Positions 8,560 to 16,691 of a DNA stretch of 64,000 nt are shown here, piece by piece. Origin of the DNA: Aureibacillus halotolerans (GTDB lineage: Bacteria > Bacillota > Bacilli > Bacillales > DSM-28697). The position numbers and the translations under genes are program-made. Each line of letters starts with the position of its first letter. The stretch's first letter is position 1. Location: the NCBI RefSeq assembly GCF_004363045.1, contig NZ_SNYJ01000019.1, positions 1 to 64,000 on the forward strand. Reading direction: 5' to 3'. The notes beneath the pieces were generated by a model, which did no database searches, was not told the origin of the DNA, and saw nothing but the letters and a program-made list of their open reading frames with translations.

Positions 8560-8989
8560 GGCGAAGAAGAGTTCCTTTATTCAAACATATGCTTTGTATG
8601 CTGCGTGGATTGTTTCCGTGGTTGCTACACTGGGCAGCCTTTATTTCAGCGAGATTAAAAGCTTTGTCCCATGCGAACTTTGCTGGCTGCAGCGGATTTT
8701 TATGTATCCTCTAGCAATCATCTTAGGCATTGCTGCTTTTTATAATGAAGTTCTTTTAAAAAAGTATGTGCTTCCTTTATCTGTTGTTGGGGGACTCATT
8801 GCGTTCTATCATTATCTCGTACAGAAGGTTCCAGGCTTTGCGGAAATAAAACCATGCGTGCAAGGGGTGCCGTGTAGTGCTCAATACATTAATTGGTTCG
8901 GTTTTGTCACCATCCCTTTTTTAGCATTCATTGCATTTACGCTTATTACGATGTGTATGGTGCTTTTACATCTTCATAGTCGCAAGTAG
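8552..8989 (+). CDS. bdbC: Disulfide bond formation protein BdbC (DsbB family)
   Basis: A 145-residue four-helix membrane protein of the DsbB family. Two extracytoplasmic cysteine pairs are present: CELC (Cys41-Cys44) after the first helix and Cys102-Cys108 (PCVQGVPC) in the second loop. BdbC passes electrons from BdbD to the quinone pool. The start is GTG at 8552, preceded by AAGAAGGG about 10 bases upstream and overlapping the bdbD stop; a TTG at 8531 is in frame but lies within that ribosome binding site. Length agrees with B. subtilis BdbC (138). Confidence 0.92.
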   Translation: MNKAKKSSFIQTYALYAAWIVSVVATLGSLYFSEIKSFVPCELCWLQRIFMYPLAIILGIAAFYNEVLLKKYVLPLSVVGGLIAFYHYLVQKVPGFAEIKPCVQGVPCSAQYINWFGFVTIPFLAFIAFTLITMCMVLLHLHSRK

Positions 8990-9054
8990 CTTGGCATTTT
9001 CTACAAGAGGTCCGTCATGATAAATTCCAATAGCTTCATTTCATTACAGAACAT

Positions 9055-9096
9055 AATCGACACGAGAAGCCACTGTGCTTCCTGTGTCGATTTTTT
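9055..9096 (+). terminator. Terminator of bdbDC
   Basis: Stem AATCGACAC..GAAGC / GCTTC..GTGTCGATT with a 6-base loop, followed by six T residues on the plus strand. It abuts the stop codon of the convergent LysR gene; there is no matching T-tract for that strand. Confidence 0.85.
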
Positions 9097-10006
9097 AATG
9101 CGCTAAGCTCCCATCCTGTTCACGCCATGTTTGCAAAATTAAATCAATCATCGCCTGATGAAGTGGGGAGAGACGCCGCTTGGCATGATAGATGAGAAAC
9201 ATGGACCTCCTGCGTTCCGAAGCAATCTCACGAAAGAGCAGCTGTCCCTTTTTGACCTCTTCCTCGACAGACATTTTTGACACGACGGCAATTCCGATAT
9301 TCGACAGTACCCCTTTTTTAATCGCCTCTGCGCTTTGGATTTCGACCTCAAAACGACAGATGATACCGGCCTTTTGGCACCACTGATGAAACGTTTTTGT
9401 TGATTGCGAGTCTTTTTCTCTTAGCAGGAAGCGTTCATTGACAAGCACACTCGGGTCGTGAAAGGGATAGTCCGCCAACGGATGGGAGGCATTGAGCACA
9501 ATGCCGATCGGATCTTCTCTGATTGGAATGGCAGCGAGATCTTCGAGATCCTGCTCGTGAGCAACGATCAGCCCAAAATCAAGCTCGTACTGTTGCACAA
9601 GCTGACGAATCGTCCTGGCATTGTGCACTTGAATGGTGCAGTCCATTTCGGGAAACTGGGCAAACATTTTCGGCAACGTTTCTGGAATCATATAACTCGC
9701 CACGGTATTGCTCGCCCCGATCGTAAGCGCTCCTTGTCTGAGATGTTGCACATCTTGAATGGTCTGCTCGGTTTGCTTTTGCACCTGAAGGATTCGCTCC
9801 GCATAGGGCAGTAACAATTTCCCTGTGGAGGAAAGGATTGTCCGTCTCCCATGATACTCGACTAAAGGAAATCCACATTTTTCTTCCATCTTCTTTAAAT
9901 GAAAGGTGATGGTTGGCTGGCTCAGTCCCAACCTCTTGGCAACCTTCGTCATTTGCCCTTCCTGGTGTATGGATTGAAGGATTTCATAGTGTTGAATCGA
10001 CAGCAA
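9095..10006 (-). CDS. LysR family transcriptional regulator
   Basis: A 303-residue LysR protein: residues 1-60 form the winged helix-turn-helix (MTKVAKRLGLSQPTITFHLK), and residues about 88-295 the periplasmic-binding-protein-like effector domain (GALTIGASNTVASYMIPETL). It resembles the CysL/YwfK group. The start is TTG with AGGAGGG 7 bases upstream. It is divergent from a phosphonate-type ABC transporter operon across a 144-base gap rich in ATAGA/TCTAT words, so regulation of that operon is likely. The effector is unknown. Confidence 0.88.
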   Translation of the reverse strand: MLSIQHYEILQSIHQEGQMTKVAKRLGLSQPTITFHLKKMEEKCGFPLVEYHGRRTILSSTGKLLLPYAERILQVQKQTEQTIQDVQHLRQGALTIGASNTVASYMIPETLPKMFAQFPEMDCTIQVHNARTIRQLVQQYELDFGLIVAHEQDLEDLAAIPIREDPIGIVLNASHPLADYPFHDPSVLVNERFLLREKDSQSTKTFHQWCQKAGIICRFEVEIQSAEAIKKGVLSNIGIAVVSKMSVEEEVKKGQLLFREIASERRRSMFLIYHAKRRLSPLHQAMIDLILQTWREQDGSLAH

Positions 10007-10020
10007 TGGTTGTCCCTCCT

Positions 10021-10060
10021 ATAGATAAACTCTATCCGTTTCTATTATTCTATATAGACT
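10021..10060. promoter_or_regulatory. Probable LysR binding region
   Basis: Within 40 bases the words ATAGA and TCTAT recur in inverted order, including the 10-bp palindrome TCTATATAGA at 10049-10058. It sits between the LysR gene and the divergent transporter operon, the usual place for LysR control of both. Exact boxes cannot be fixed by eye. Confidence 0.45.
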
Positions 10061-10150
10061 ATTTTAATATTGCCTTTAGGACAGGTTAATTTTTCGTTAA
10101 TGTTTCGTGGATACAATAAGGATGTAAACAATATTTCGGGGGGTTAGGGA

Positions 10151-11020
10151 ATGAAACATTTCATGCGTTTGATGTTTGGTGGGGTATTGCTACTTTTAAC
10201 GGCTTGTGGAACTGCTAGTGAGGCAAGTTCAGATGGAGAGTTGAATACGATTCGTTTTGTTGATACAGGAGCCGAAGGCATGGAGGAGCTCTCGCGTGAG
10301 TTCGGTCCGTTTAAAGATGCGCTTTCAGAGGCTGTGGATAAAGATATTGAATTTTTCTCAATTTCTAATCGAACGGCGGCAGCGACCGCGATGGAATTCG
10401 GGCAGGTGGACATGGTCCTTACAGGCCCTGGTGAATACGTGACGATGAAAAATGCAATTGATGTCAAAGGCGTTATCGGCATTACACGACCAGGCTATCG
10501 AAGTGTCATTGCGGTGCCTGCAAGCAGTCCCATTAAGACGATTGAAGATATAAAAGGCAAAACGATTGCGATGAAGGATGTTGGGTCCACTTCAGGACAT
10601 ATTGCACCAATGGGCATGTTGATGGATGCCGGCATTGATCCTCTGGAGGATGTGGAGACATTAATGCTTGGAGAAACCTTTGTTGAAGCCTTCAAGTCAG
10701 GCGAAACGGACGCTGTGGCATTCTCGTTGTCACGCTACAATGATTTGGTTGCAGAATGGGGAGAAGAAAACGTCCGTGTGTTAGCAGAAAGTGAGGATCT
10801 CCCGAATGATTTGTTCGTCGCTAGTCAAGATCTTTCTGCAGAACAGGTGGAGGAGCTTCGCGAGAAAATGATGGAGCACCAGGATGCACTATTAGAAAGC
10901 ATGCTAATTACTGGAGAGCATGATCATTACGGGGAGAGTGAGTTTGTCCTTGTAGATGACGAAGATTATGAGGGACTGCGCAAAATCTATGAAAAATTAG
11001 GCATTGAGATTGATGAGTAA
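10151..11020 (+). CDS. Phosphate/phosphonate-type ABC transporter, substrate-binding lipoprotein
   Basis: A 289-residue PhnD-family binding protein. Residues 1-19 are a lipoprotein signal with lipobox LLTAC, so it is tethered outside the membrane. The body has family features: NRTAAATAMEFGQVDMVLTG, a ligand loop, and the phosphate-binding-like MKDVGSTSGHIAPM stretch. PhnD-type proteins bind phosphonates, phosphite or related oxyanions; the exact ligand cannot be read from sequence. It heads an operon with the ATPase (8-base overlap), the permease and a phosphatase. The start ATG follows GGGGGG about 7 bases upstream. Confidence 0.85.
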   Translation: MKHFMRLMFGGVLLLLTACGTASEASSDGELNTIRFVDTGAEGMEELSREFGPFKDALSEAVDKDIEFFSISNRTAAATAMEFGQVDMVLTGPGEYVTMKNAIDVKGVIGITRPGYRSVIAVPASSPIKTIEDIKGKTIAMKDVGSTSGHIAPMGMLMDAGIDPLEDVETLMLGETFVEAFKSGETDAVAFSLSRYNDLVAEWGEENVRVLAESEDLPNDLFVASQDLSAEQVEELREKMMEHQDALLESMLITGEHDHYGESEFVLVDDEDYEGLRKIYEKLGIEIDE

Positions 11021-11795
11021 GACGATTGACATGCTACAAATAAGAGACGTCTCCAAGATATTTCCAAGCGGAACAACGGCACTGACGTCAGTTACTGCAG
11101 ATATTGCCCAGGGAGAAGCCGTCATTCTCCTTGGACATAATGGTTCTGGAAAGTCCACGCTTCTACGTTCGATTGGTAGGCTTGAAACGGTGACGTCGGG
11201 AGATATCTTCATAGAGGGACAGTCTGTACAACGCGCAAATGCAAAGGATCTTCGGAAGATACGAAAGCGGATGGGTTTTGTGTTTCAAAAGTTTAATTTG
11301 ATCCCTACACTGTCAGTGTTTCAAAACGTGTTATTCGGTGCACTGGGACAGCATCCGTTTATTGTGTCAACCTTTCATCCCTTTGCCAATTCAAGCTTAC
11401 GTGCACAAGCGATGAATTGTTTGGATCGAGTAGGGCTAGGGCATTTGGCGGCATCTCGGGCAGATCAATTGTCTGGTGGTCAGCAGCAAAGAGTTGCGAT
11501 TGCTCGCATGTTGATGCAAGATCCGTTCATTGTCCTGGCTGACGAACCAATTGCTTCACTCGATCCAAAAGCAGGCATTGAGGTGATGGAGTTGCTAGTT
11601 GATGTGGCAAGGGAGAAGAACATTACCTTAATTTGTACACTTCATCAGCTTGATTTAGCACTCTCCTATGGTACACGTTTTATTGGCTTAAAGCAGGGAG
11701 AATTGGTGCTTGATGAAATAAAAAACAAACAGTCTGTTCATTCCTTCAAATGGCTGTATGAGGAAAAGAAAAAGGTGGTTGTCTCTCATGTCTAG
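11013..11795 (+). CDS. Phosphonate-type ABC transporter ATP-binding protein (PhnC-like)
   Basis: A 260-residue ABC ATPase with Walker A GHNGSGKST, Q-loop VFQKFNLI, signature LSGGQQQR and Walker B IVLADEP. The long insert before the signature (from ALGQHPFI to ASRADQ) is typical of PhnC. It energises uptake with the neighbouring binding protein and permease. I chose ATG 11013, which overlaps the upstream stop; the frame also opens at TTG 11004, and ATG 11031 is a possible shorter start. Overlaps the permease start by 8 bases. Confidence 0.88.
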   Translation: MSKTIDMLQIRDVSKIFPSGTTALTSVTADIAQGEAVILLGHNGSGKSTLLRSIGRLETVTSGDIFIEGQSVQRANAKDLRKIRKRMGFVFQKFNLIPTLSVFQNVLFGALGQHPFIVSTFHPFANSSLRAQAMNCLDRVGLGHLAASRADQLSGGQQQRVAIARMLMQDPFIVLADEPIASLDPKAGIEVMELLVDVAREKNITLICTLHQLDLALSYGTRFIGLKQGELVLDEIKNKQSVHSFKWLYEEKKKVVVSHV

Positions 11796-12585
11796 TCGTC
11801 TGTCAAATTCAATACCACCAAGGTTTCGGATGCCGCCTGTGTGGAGTTGGATCGTCATTGTTGGTGCTGTGGGCTTCTTTCTCTCAGGGTTGATCAATGC
11901 CAACATTTCTATTGAACGGATTTTATCAGGCACCGTCAATATTGGCACATTTTTAAGCAGAGCATTTCCACCGGATATTAGTCGTTTGGACAGTGTCATC
12001 TGGGCGATGCTTGAAACCTTTGAAATTGCTCTTGTCGGTACAGTGTTCGGTGTGCTTCTTAGCCTGCCGATCGCATTATTAATTTCGAACAACACGACGC
12101 CGCATCCGCTTATCAGTCGTGTCTTGCGCTTCATCGTTTCTGTGATGCGAACGGTTCCTGATCTCGTCTGGGCATTGTTGTTCGTCATTTCCGTTGGGCT
12201 AGGCTCCTTTGCAGGGATTTTAACCATTATGGTCGACACGATCGCCTTTTGTGCACGCTTCTTCTCGGAGCGAATTGAGGAGATTGATAAAGGACCAATG
12301 GAGGCGATTAAGTCGACGGGAAGCAATCGTCTTGGTGTCTATGCGGCGTCAGTTTTGCCGATTGGGTTTCCATCGTTTGTGGCAACCAGTCTATTTTCGG
12401 TGGAAAAAGCAATTCGATCGGCTGTCGTGCTTGGCCTTGTTGGCGCTGGCGGTATCGGTATCGAGCTTTCGACATCAATGTCACTTATGAAATACGATGA
12501 AGCGTTCATGATTATTATCATCATCTTTGTGGTCGTTGTGGCTTTCGAACAGCTGTCTGCGGCCATCAGAAAACGGTTGATTTAG
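11788..12585 (+). CDS. Phosphonate-type ABC transporter permease (PhnE-like)
   Basis: A membrane protein of 265 residues with about six helices and the permease EAA loop near residue 170 (GPMEAIKSTGSNRLGVY), where the ATPase docks. One permease is encoded, so a homodimer is expected. The start ATG 11788 has AAGGTGG 9 bases upstream; an in-frame ATG at 11758 lies deep in the preceding gene and is less likely. A long frame on the opposite strand (11688-12326) is a shadow. Confidence 0.88.
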   Translation: MSSRLSNSIPPRFRMPPVWSWIVIVGAVGFFLSGLINANISIERILSGTVNIGTFLSRAFPPDISRLDSVIWAMLETFEIALVGTVFGVLLSLPIALLISNNTTPHPLISRVLRFIVSVMRTVPDLVWALLFVISVGLGSFAGILTIMVDTIAFCARFFSERIEEIDKGPMEAIKSTGSNRLGVYAASVLPIGFPSFVATSLFSVEKAIRSAVVLGLVGAGGIGIELSTSMSLMKYDEAFMIIIIIFVVVVAFEQLSAAIRKRLI

Positions 12586-12596
12586 GAGGAACAGGA

Positions 12597-13208
12597 TTGA
12601 TTTTTCTAGTACGTCACGGTGAAACAGAATGGAATGTAGCAAAACGTTTGCAAGGACAGATGGATCTCCCACTCAATGAAAACGGGGTTGCCCAGGCAAA
12701 GCAATTAGGAGCGTATTTTCAAGATAAACAAATCCGTTTTGATCACGTCTATTCGAGTGACTTGAAGCGTGCTTATCAAACAGCAACCGCGGTCACTGAG
12801 ACGTTGTCTATTGATGCCATTATTCCATATGTCGCTCTTCGCGAACGTTATTATGGAGAGCTAGAAGGCAAACTGATTGACGAGATCATGACCTTTTTGC
12901 CTCAGTACAGCATCAACTTTGGCGAGCCCATGTCGCATGGCATGGAGTCGCTTGAAGACATGCAGGATCGTATGGAGAAGACGTTGACAAAGATAGCGAT
13001 AGAAACAGATGGATCTCCAACCTTGGTGGTTTCACATGGAGGGGCAATTAATGCCTTTTTGCACCGAATTACAAATGGAGAGAGAGGGACAGGAAAAGGC
13101 AAGCTCGCCAACGCCTCTTTCACTAAGCTTGATTGGAAAGACAACACCTTTTCCATTGTCGCATACAATGAGCATCTCCATGAAGCGCCTACAGTGTACC
13201 AGGAATAG
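12597..13208 (+). CDS. Histidine phosphatase superfamily protein (PhoE/GpmB-like)
   Basis: A 203-residue cytoplasmic phosphatase. The catalytic RHG motif is at the N-terminus (FLVRHGETEWN), the second arginine/glutamate region is RERYYGELEG, and the second histidine is in VVSHGGA. Members hydrolyse phosphate esters of many kinds. The start is TTG with AGGAGGA 6 bases upstream, 11 bases after the permease stop, so it belongs to the transporter operon. Co-transcription suggests it releases phosphate from the imported compound (inference). Confidence 0.85.
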   Translation: MIFLVRHGETEWNVAKRLQGQMDLPLNENGVAQAKQLGAYFQDKQIRFDHVYSSDLKRAYQTATAVTETLSIDAIIPYVALRERYYGELEGKLIDEIMTFLPQYSINFGEPMSHGMESLEDMQDRMEKTLTKIAIETDGSPTLVVSHGGAINAFLHRITNGERGTGKGKLANASFTKLDWKDNTFSIVAYNEHLHEAPTVYQE

Positions 13209-13253
13209 GAGTTAAACGCTGGTCTCGTGCAGGAGCAAGATCAAGAGAGAAAA

Positions 13254-13459
13254 GCGAGCCCTCACCGGTTCAAAGCGAGCCGAAAAGTTCAAAGAGTGAG
13301 CCCCAATTGCAAGAAAGCGAGCCCCAATCAAGTGGAAGCGAGCCTAAGTAGAAAAAGCGAGCCCTCACCGGTTCAAAGCGAGCCGAAAAATCTAAAGAGC
13401 GAGCCCAAAGTACAAGAAAGCGAGCCTAAATGAAGTGTGAGCGAGCCCAATTAGAAAAA
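13254..13459 (+). repeat. Two-copy 103-bp super-repeat built from 21-bp GCGAGCC units
   Basis: Ten copies of GCGAGCC (one GTGAGCC) follow with unit lengths 21, 21, 21, 21, 19 and again 21, 21, 21, 21, 19. Units 1 and 6 are identical, and units 2-5 match 7-10 with scattered changes, so the array is a duplication of a 103-bp block (13254-13356 and 13357-13459). It lies between the phosphatase and a convergent PfpI remnant. The open frame across it has no ribosome binding site and is probably a result of the 21-base period. Confidence 0.85.
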
Positions 13460-13521
13460 GTAGCCATGGGATTGAAAGTGATCCTATCCGGAAGTGAATT
13501 CAAATTAAAATGAGCTCTAAA

Positions 13522-13566
13522 TAAAACAAAGGGTTGTCCCGTGGCATTCGGGACAGCCCTTTGTTT
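13522..13566 (-). terminator. Terminator-like hairpin
   Basis: Stem of 18 positions (13524-13541 with 13549-13566, one mismatch) around a 7-base loop. On the minus strand it is followed by TTTGTTTTATTT, so it once ended transcription of the PfpI remnant; it could also stop read-through from the phosphatase operon. Confidence 0.7.
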
Positions 13567-13568
13567 GC

Positions 13569-13757
13569 TTATACTCCATACATGTCCCCGATTTGGCCAA
13601 CACGATAGTATGGGTAATCCATTTTTTCTTGAATGACTCTCGTCACATCTGGCCCGGCCAGGGATTCAATGACATAGAGCCCCAGATCAATAGACGCAGA
13701 GACACCCCCGGAAGCGCTATTGACAAAATGAAAGCCCACTAAAAACCTCTCGCACAT
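13569..13757 (-). pseudogene. C-terminal remnant of a DJ-1/PfpI family protein
   Basis: About 50 residues match the end of DJ-1/PfpI proteins: ASGGVSASIDLGLYVIESLA, then QEKMDYPYY. The part with the nucleophile cysteine is missing, and no matching sequence precedes it in 13757-13960. There is no ribosome binding site at the apparent start. Taken as a 5'-truncated, decayed gene. Confidence 0.6.
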
Positions 13758-13966
13758 TTTAATTATAATAGCCTATTTTGGAATTTTATTCTGTTTTATA
13801 ACAGAGGGATTAGTAGAAAGAACTAGCGAAAACGCCTTCTGCCTTATGATATCGCCACAGAATAAAAGGAATCGCTCCTACCGAGGCAGAAGGTATATAA
13901 TAAGGTGAGAACGTAATTTAAATCTACATATATAACTAATCTATGAACCTATCGGAGGGATGATTC

Positions 13967-15217
13967 ATGTACAATCATGAGAAATTTATAGACAACTATG
14001 CCGACATTTGTGTGCGGAAGGGCGTCAACATTCAGCCTGGACAGGCACTTGTCGTCAATGCGCCGGTTGAGAGCGTTGATTTTGTACGTTTGGTGGCTAA
14101 AAAAGCCTATGAAGCAGGGGCGAAGGATGTCCACATTCGTTGGACGGATGATGAACTGACATTTTTGAAGATGAAGCATGCACCAATGGAGGTTCTTCAA
14201 ACGTTTGAACAATGGCGCTCTGACGAAGTCGTTACAAAGGCAAAGGACGGCGCTGCTTTCTTATCTATCTATGCCACCAATCCAGAACTACTGAAGGATA
14301 TTGACGCTGATCGCGTTGCTGCCAATAACAAAACAACGGCAGAGGGGCTGATGGAATTTCGTAAATATGTGATGAGCGATCAAGTTGCTTGGTCGGTGGT
14401 CTCAGTGCCAACCCGTGAATGGGCGAAAAAGGTCTTTCCGAATGAAGCGGGCGAATGGGGAGCTGTAGACAAGCTTTGGAAAAGCATTTTATTCACAACG
14501 CGCGCAGACCAGGACAATCCTGTACAAGCTTGGGAAGATCATACAGCGACGCTTTATAAGGCACGAAATTACTTAAACAAAAAACAATATGCCAAGCTAG
14601 TGTACTCTGCGCCAGGGACTGACCTGACGATTGAGTTAGTCAAAAACCATGTCTGGATGGGCGGTGGTCGTGAGTCTGCTTCTGGCACATCATTTATCCC
14701 AAACATTCCTACAGAAGAAGTGTTCACAATGCCGAAGCGCGATGGTGTAAATGGAACAGTTCACAGCACAAAACCGTTTAATTATGGTGGCAATTTGGTC
14801 GAGGATTTTTCATTGACGTTCAAGGATGGCCAGGTTGTGGATTACAAGGCAGCGACTGGCGAGGACACATTAAAGCTTCTGCTTGATATGGATGAAGGCG
14901 CACGCTTTCTAGGTGAAGTTGCCCTAGTGCCTTATTCGTCCCCGATTTCACAATCCGATGTGATCTTTTTCAATACGTTATACGACGAAAATGCCTCTTG
15001 CCATCTGGCTTTAGGTGAAGCCTATCCGTCCAACATTGAAAATGGAACTGCCCTTTCTGATGAAGATAAGAAAGCTGCCGGGGTGAATCATAGCATCGTC
15101 CACGAGGATTTTATGATTGGTTCAGCAGAGCTCAACATTGATGGCATCTTAGAGGATGGGACTTCAGAGCCCGTATTCCGTAATGGCGACTGGGCGATTC
15201 GTTTTGACGATCAGTAA
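13967..15217 (+). CDS. M29 family aminopeptidase (AmpS / aminopeptidase T)
   Basis: A 416-residue cytoplasmic metallo-aminopeptidase, the usual length for M29 enzymes. Visible family features are EKFIDNYADICVRKGVNIQPG at the N-terminus (glutamate onward), the APGTDLTIEL and NIPTEEVFTMP segments, and the C-terminal SPISQSDVIFFNTLYDEN and SIVHEDFMIGS stretches with acidic and histidine metal ligands. It removes N-terminal residues from peptides. The start ATG is preceded by CGGAGGG 7 bases upstream. Single gene; an inverted repeat (CCTTCTGCC 13835-13843, GGCAGAAGG 13885-13893) lies in the leader. Confidence 0.9.
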   Translation: MYNHEKFIDNYADICVRKGVNIQPGQALVVNAPVESVDFVRLVAKKAYEAGAKDVHIRWTDDELTFLKMKHAPMEVLQTFEQWRSDEVVTKAKDGAAFLSIYATNPELLKDIDADRVAANNKTTAEGLMEFRKYVMSDQVAWSVVSVPTREWAKKVFPNEAGEWGAVDKLWKSILFTTRADQDNPVQAWEDHTATLYKARNYLNKKQYAKLVYSAPGTDLTIELVKNHVWMGGGRESASGTSFIPNIPTEEVFTMPKRDGVNGTVHSTKPFNYGGNLVEDFSLTFKDGQVVDYKAATGEDTLKLLLDMDEGARFLGEVALVPYSSPISQSDVIFFNTLYDENASCHLALGEAYPSNIENGTALSDEDKKAAGVNHSIVHEDFMIGSAELNIDGILEDGTSEPVFRNGDWAIRFDDQ

Positions 15218-15246
15218 GGTTGTACAGTGAGAAACGGATCTGAACG

Positions 15247-15859
15247 CCAATAGTGAGGCTCCAGCAGCAAAGAAAACACGACGAGGTCTTTTCGAGTTGA
15301 AGATGCGCTAGGGTGCACGGGAATGACGATCGCTGCGTCAACAAACTTCGCTTTCTGTGGGGCACGGCTTCAGCTTCCTCGAAAAAGCAGGCTTTTTCGA
15401 GGGGATCTTCAGCTCGCGCTGATCCCACTAGAGTCTACGTATGTTGCCTACGCTGATGTTTGTTTCTGCGTACATTGTTTTAATGTGGCTTGGTCTCGTA
15501 TAGAGGGTAAAAAGCCGTGTGGCAACCACATAAGGCAAGTAGTTGCATTGTTTCAAGGTAGCTCGCCTGGTGCCTTTTATACGAATTTCGTTTGGTAACA
15601 GTTAAAAATGAAACTTCAGCTGATCTTTCTCATTTCATTCGTTCTGTATAATAAACCAAAAACGGCTACTAGTGAGACACCAGCGGCAAAGAAAACACGA
15701 TGAGGTCCTTTCGAATCGATGTTGCACTTGTACCCGTAGGGTGAAAGCGTATAGCCGTTTGCCTATAGAAAATGGTTTCCAGCAGTTAACTTGTGCGAAA
15801 ACAAGAACCAAAACTCATCCTGAATAAAATAAGATCTACGTTACCAGTTGGGGCACTAG
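15247..15859 (+). repeat. Large composite intergenic repeat (modules C-B-linker-C)
   Basis: The whole 15218-15878 gap is repeat. Module C (15250-15300 and again 15660-15770: GAGACACCAGCGGCAAAGAA) flanks module B (15350-15470, with hairpin CCTCGAAAAAGC AG GCTTTTTCGAGG at 15378-15403), followed by a linker with CATTTCATTCGTTC. The reverse complement of nearly the entire 0.6 kb lies at 53031-53650. It encodes no plausible protein. Confidence 0.85.
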
Positions 15860-15878
15860 TTTGAGGAGAGATTTACGT

Positions 15879-16679
15879 ATGGAAATTGAAGTAACGTCAA
15901 ATTGTGCAGAATGTTTTGGTCTTTGTTGTGTCGCTTTGCCGTTTGCAAAATCTGCAGACTTTGGATTTGATAAGCAAAGCGGAGCACCATGTCCGAACCT
16001 TCAGGAGGATTTTTCCTGTGGCATTCATCGAAAGCTAAGGAGCGAAGGTTTTTCCGGCTGTACGGTTTATGAGTGCTTTGGTGCAGGACAGCATGTTGCA
16101 CAGGGAACATATGAGGGAAAGGACTGGCGACGTTTTCCTGAGTTGGCGGAGGAAATGTTTGCTGTTTTCCCTGTCATGCAGGAGCTTCATGAAATGCTTT
16201 ATTATCTAGCAGAGGCGAGCTTGAAAAGTGAAATAGCGTCTATGCACGCTTTGATTAATCGCATGTATAAGGAAACGGAAGCATTAACCGATGAAAGTCC
16301 GCAGGTGCTGCTTTCTTTGAACGTGGATGCACACCGCGCAAGAGTCAATGAAGTGCTCGTCAAAACGAGTGAGATGTTTCGGGCAAACGCGCCTCGCAAA
16401 CGTCGACAAAAAGGAAGCAGTGACTACGTAGGTGCGCGGTTACGTAAAGCTGACTTCAAGGGTGCCGATGCTCGCGGTGCATTGTTTATTGCAGCCGATC
16501 TTCGCGAAGCCGATTTTTCCTATGCCGACGTCATTGGTGCCGATTTTCGTGATGCGGATGTGCGTGGAACGAACCTTCGCAAAACCCTTTTTCTCACGCA
16601 GGCTCAAGTCAATGCAGCAAAGGGAAACAAACATACGCTAATGCCTTCAAACCTAAATTATCCAATACACTGGACATAA
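15879..16679 (+). CDS. Pentapeptide-repeat protein with cysteine-rich N-terminus
   Basis: A protein of 266 residues. The N-terminus has a cysteine cluster (NCAECFGLCC, later CPN, SCG, GC and EC), reminiscent of YkgJ-type metal- or iron-sulfur-binding sites. The middle is helical. Residues about 188-245 are roughly ten pentapeptide repeats (ADFKG, ADLRE, ADFSY, ADFRD), which form a right-handed quadrilateral helix. The function is unknown; some pentapeptide proteins mimic DNA and protect gyrase. The start ATG 15879 has GAGGAGAG 8 bases upstream; an in-frame TTG at 15861 is weaker. Ends 12 bases before the lipid kinase gene, probably one operon. Confidence 0.8.
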   Translation: MEIEVTSNCAECFGLCCVALPFAKSADFGFDKQSGAPCPNLQEDFSCGIHRKLRSEGFSGCTVYECFGAGQHVAQGTYEGKDWRRFPELAEEMFAVFPVMQELHEMLYYLAEASLKSEIASMHALINRMYKETEALTDESPQVLLSLNVDAHRARVNEVLVKTSEMFRANAPRKRRQKGSSDYVGARLRKADFKGADARGALFIAADLREADFSYADVIGADFRDADVRGTNLRKTLFLTQAQVNAAKGNKHTLMPSNLNYPIHWT

Positions 16680-16691
16680 GGGAGGATCAAC

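Noticed and set aside
11688-12326. 212-codon frame opposite the ABC permease
   Set aside because: Entirely antisense to a clearly identified permease gene with better codon structure and ribosome binding site.
13227-13433. 68-codon open frame with repeated SEP-type peptide text
   Set aside because: It lies wholly in the 21-base repeat, whose period is a multiple of three and so keeps a frame open; there is no ribosome binding site and the peptide repeats drift between frames where the 19-base units occur.
13254-13459. Possible CRISPR array
   Set aside because: The constant word is only 7 bases, spacers are about 14 bases and themselves repeated, and no cas genes are present.
15323-15598. 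Protein-like frame also seen at 6794-7030 and 53296-53535 (shared text AYADVCFCVHC)
   Set aside because: The frames are translations of the dispersed repeat module B; they start and stop at random places, lack ribosome binding sites, and the nucleotide hairpin rather than the peptide is conserved.
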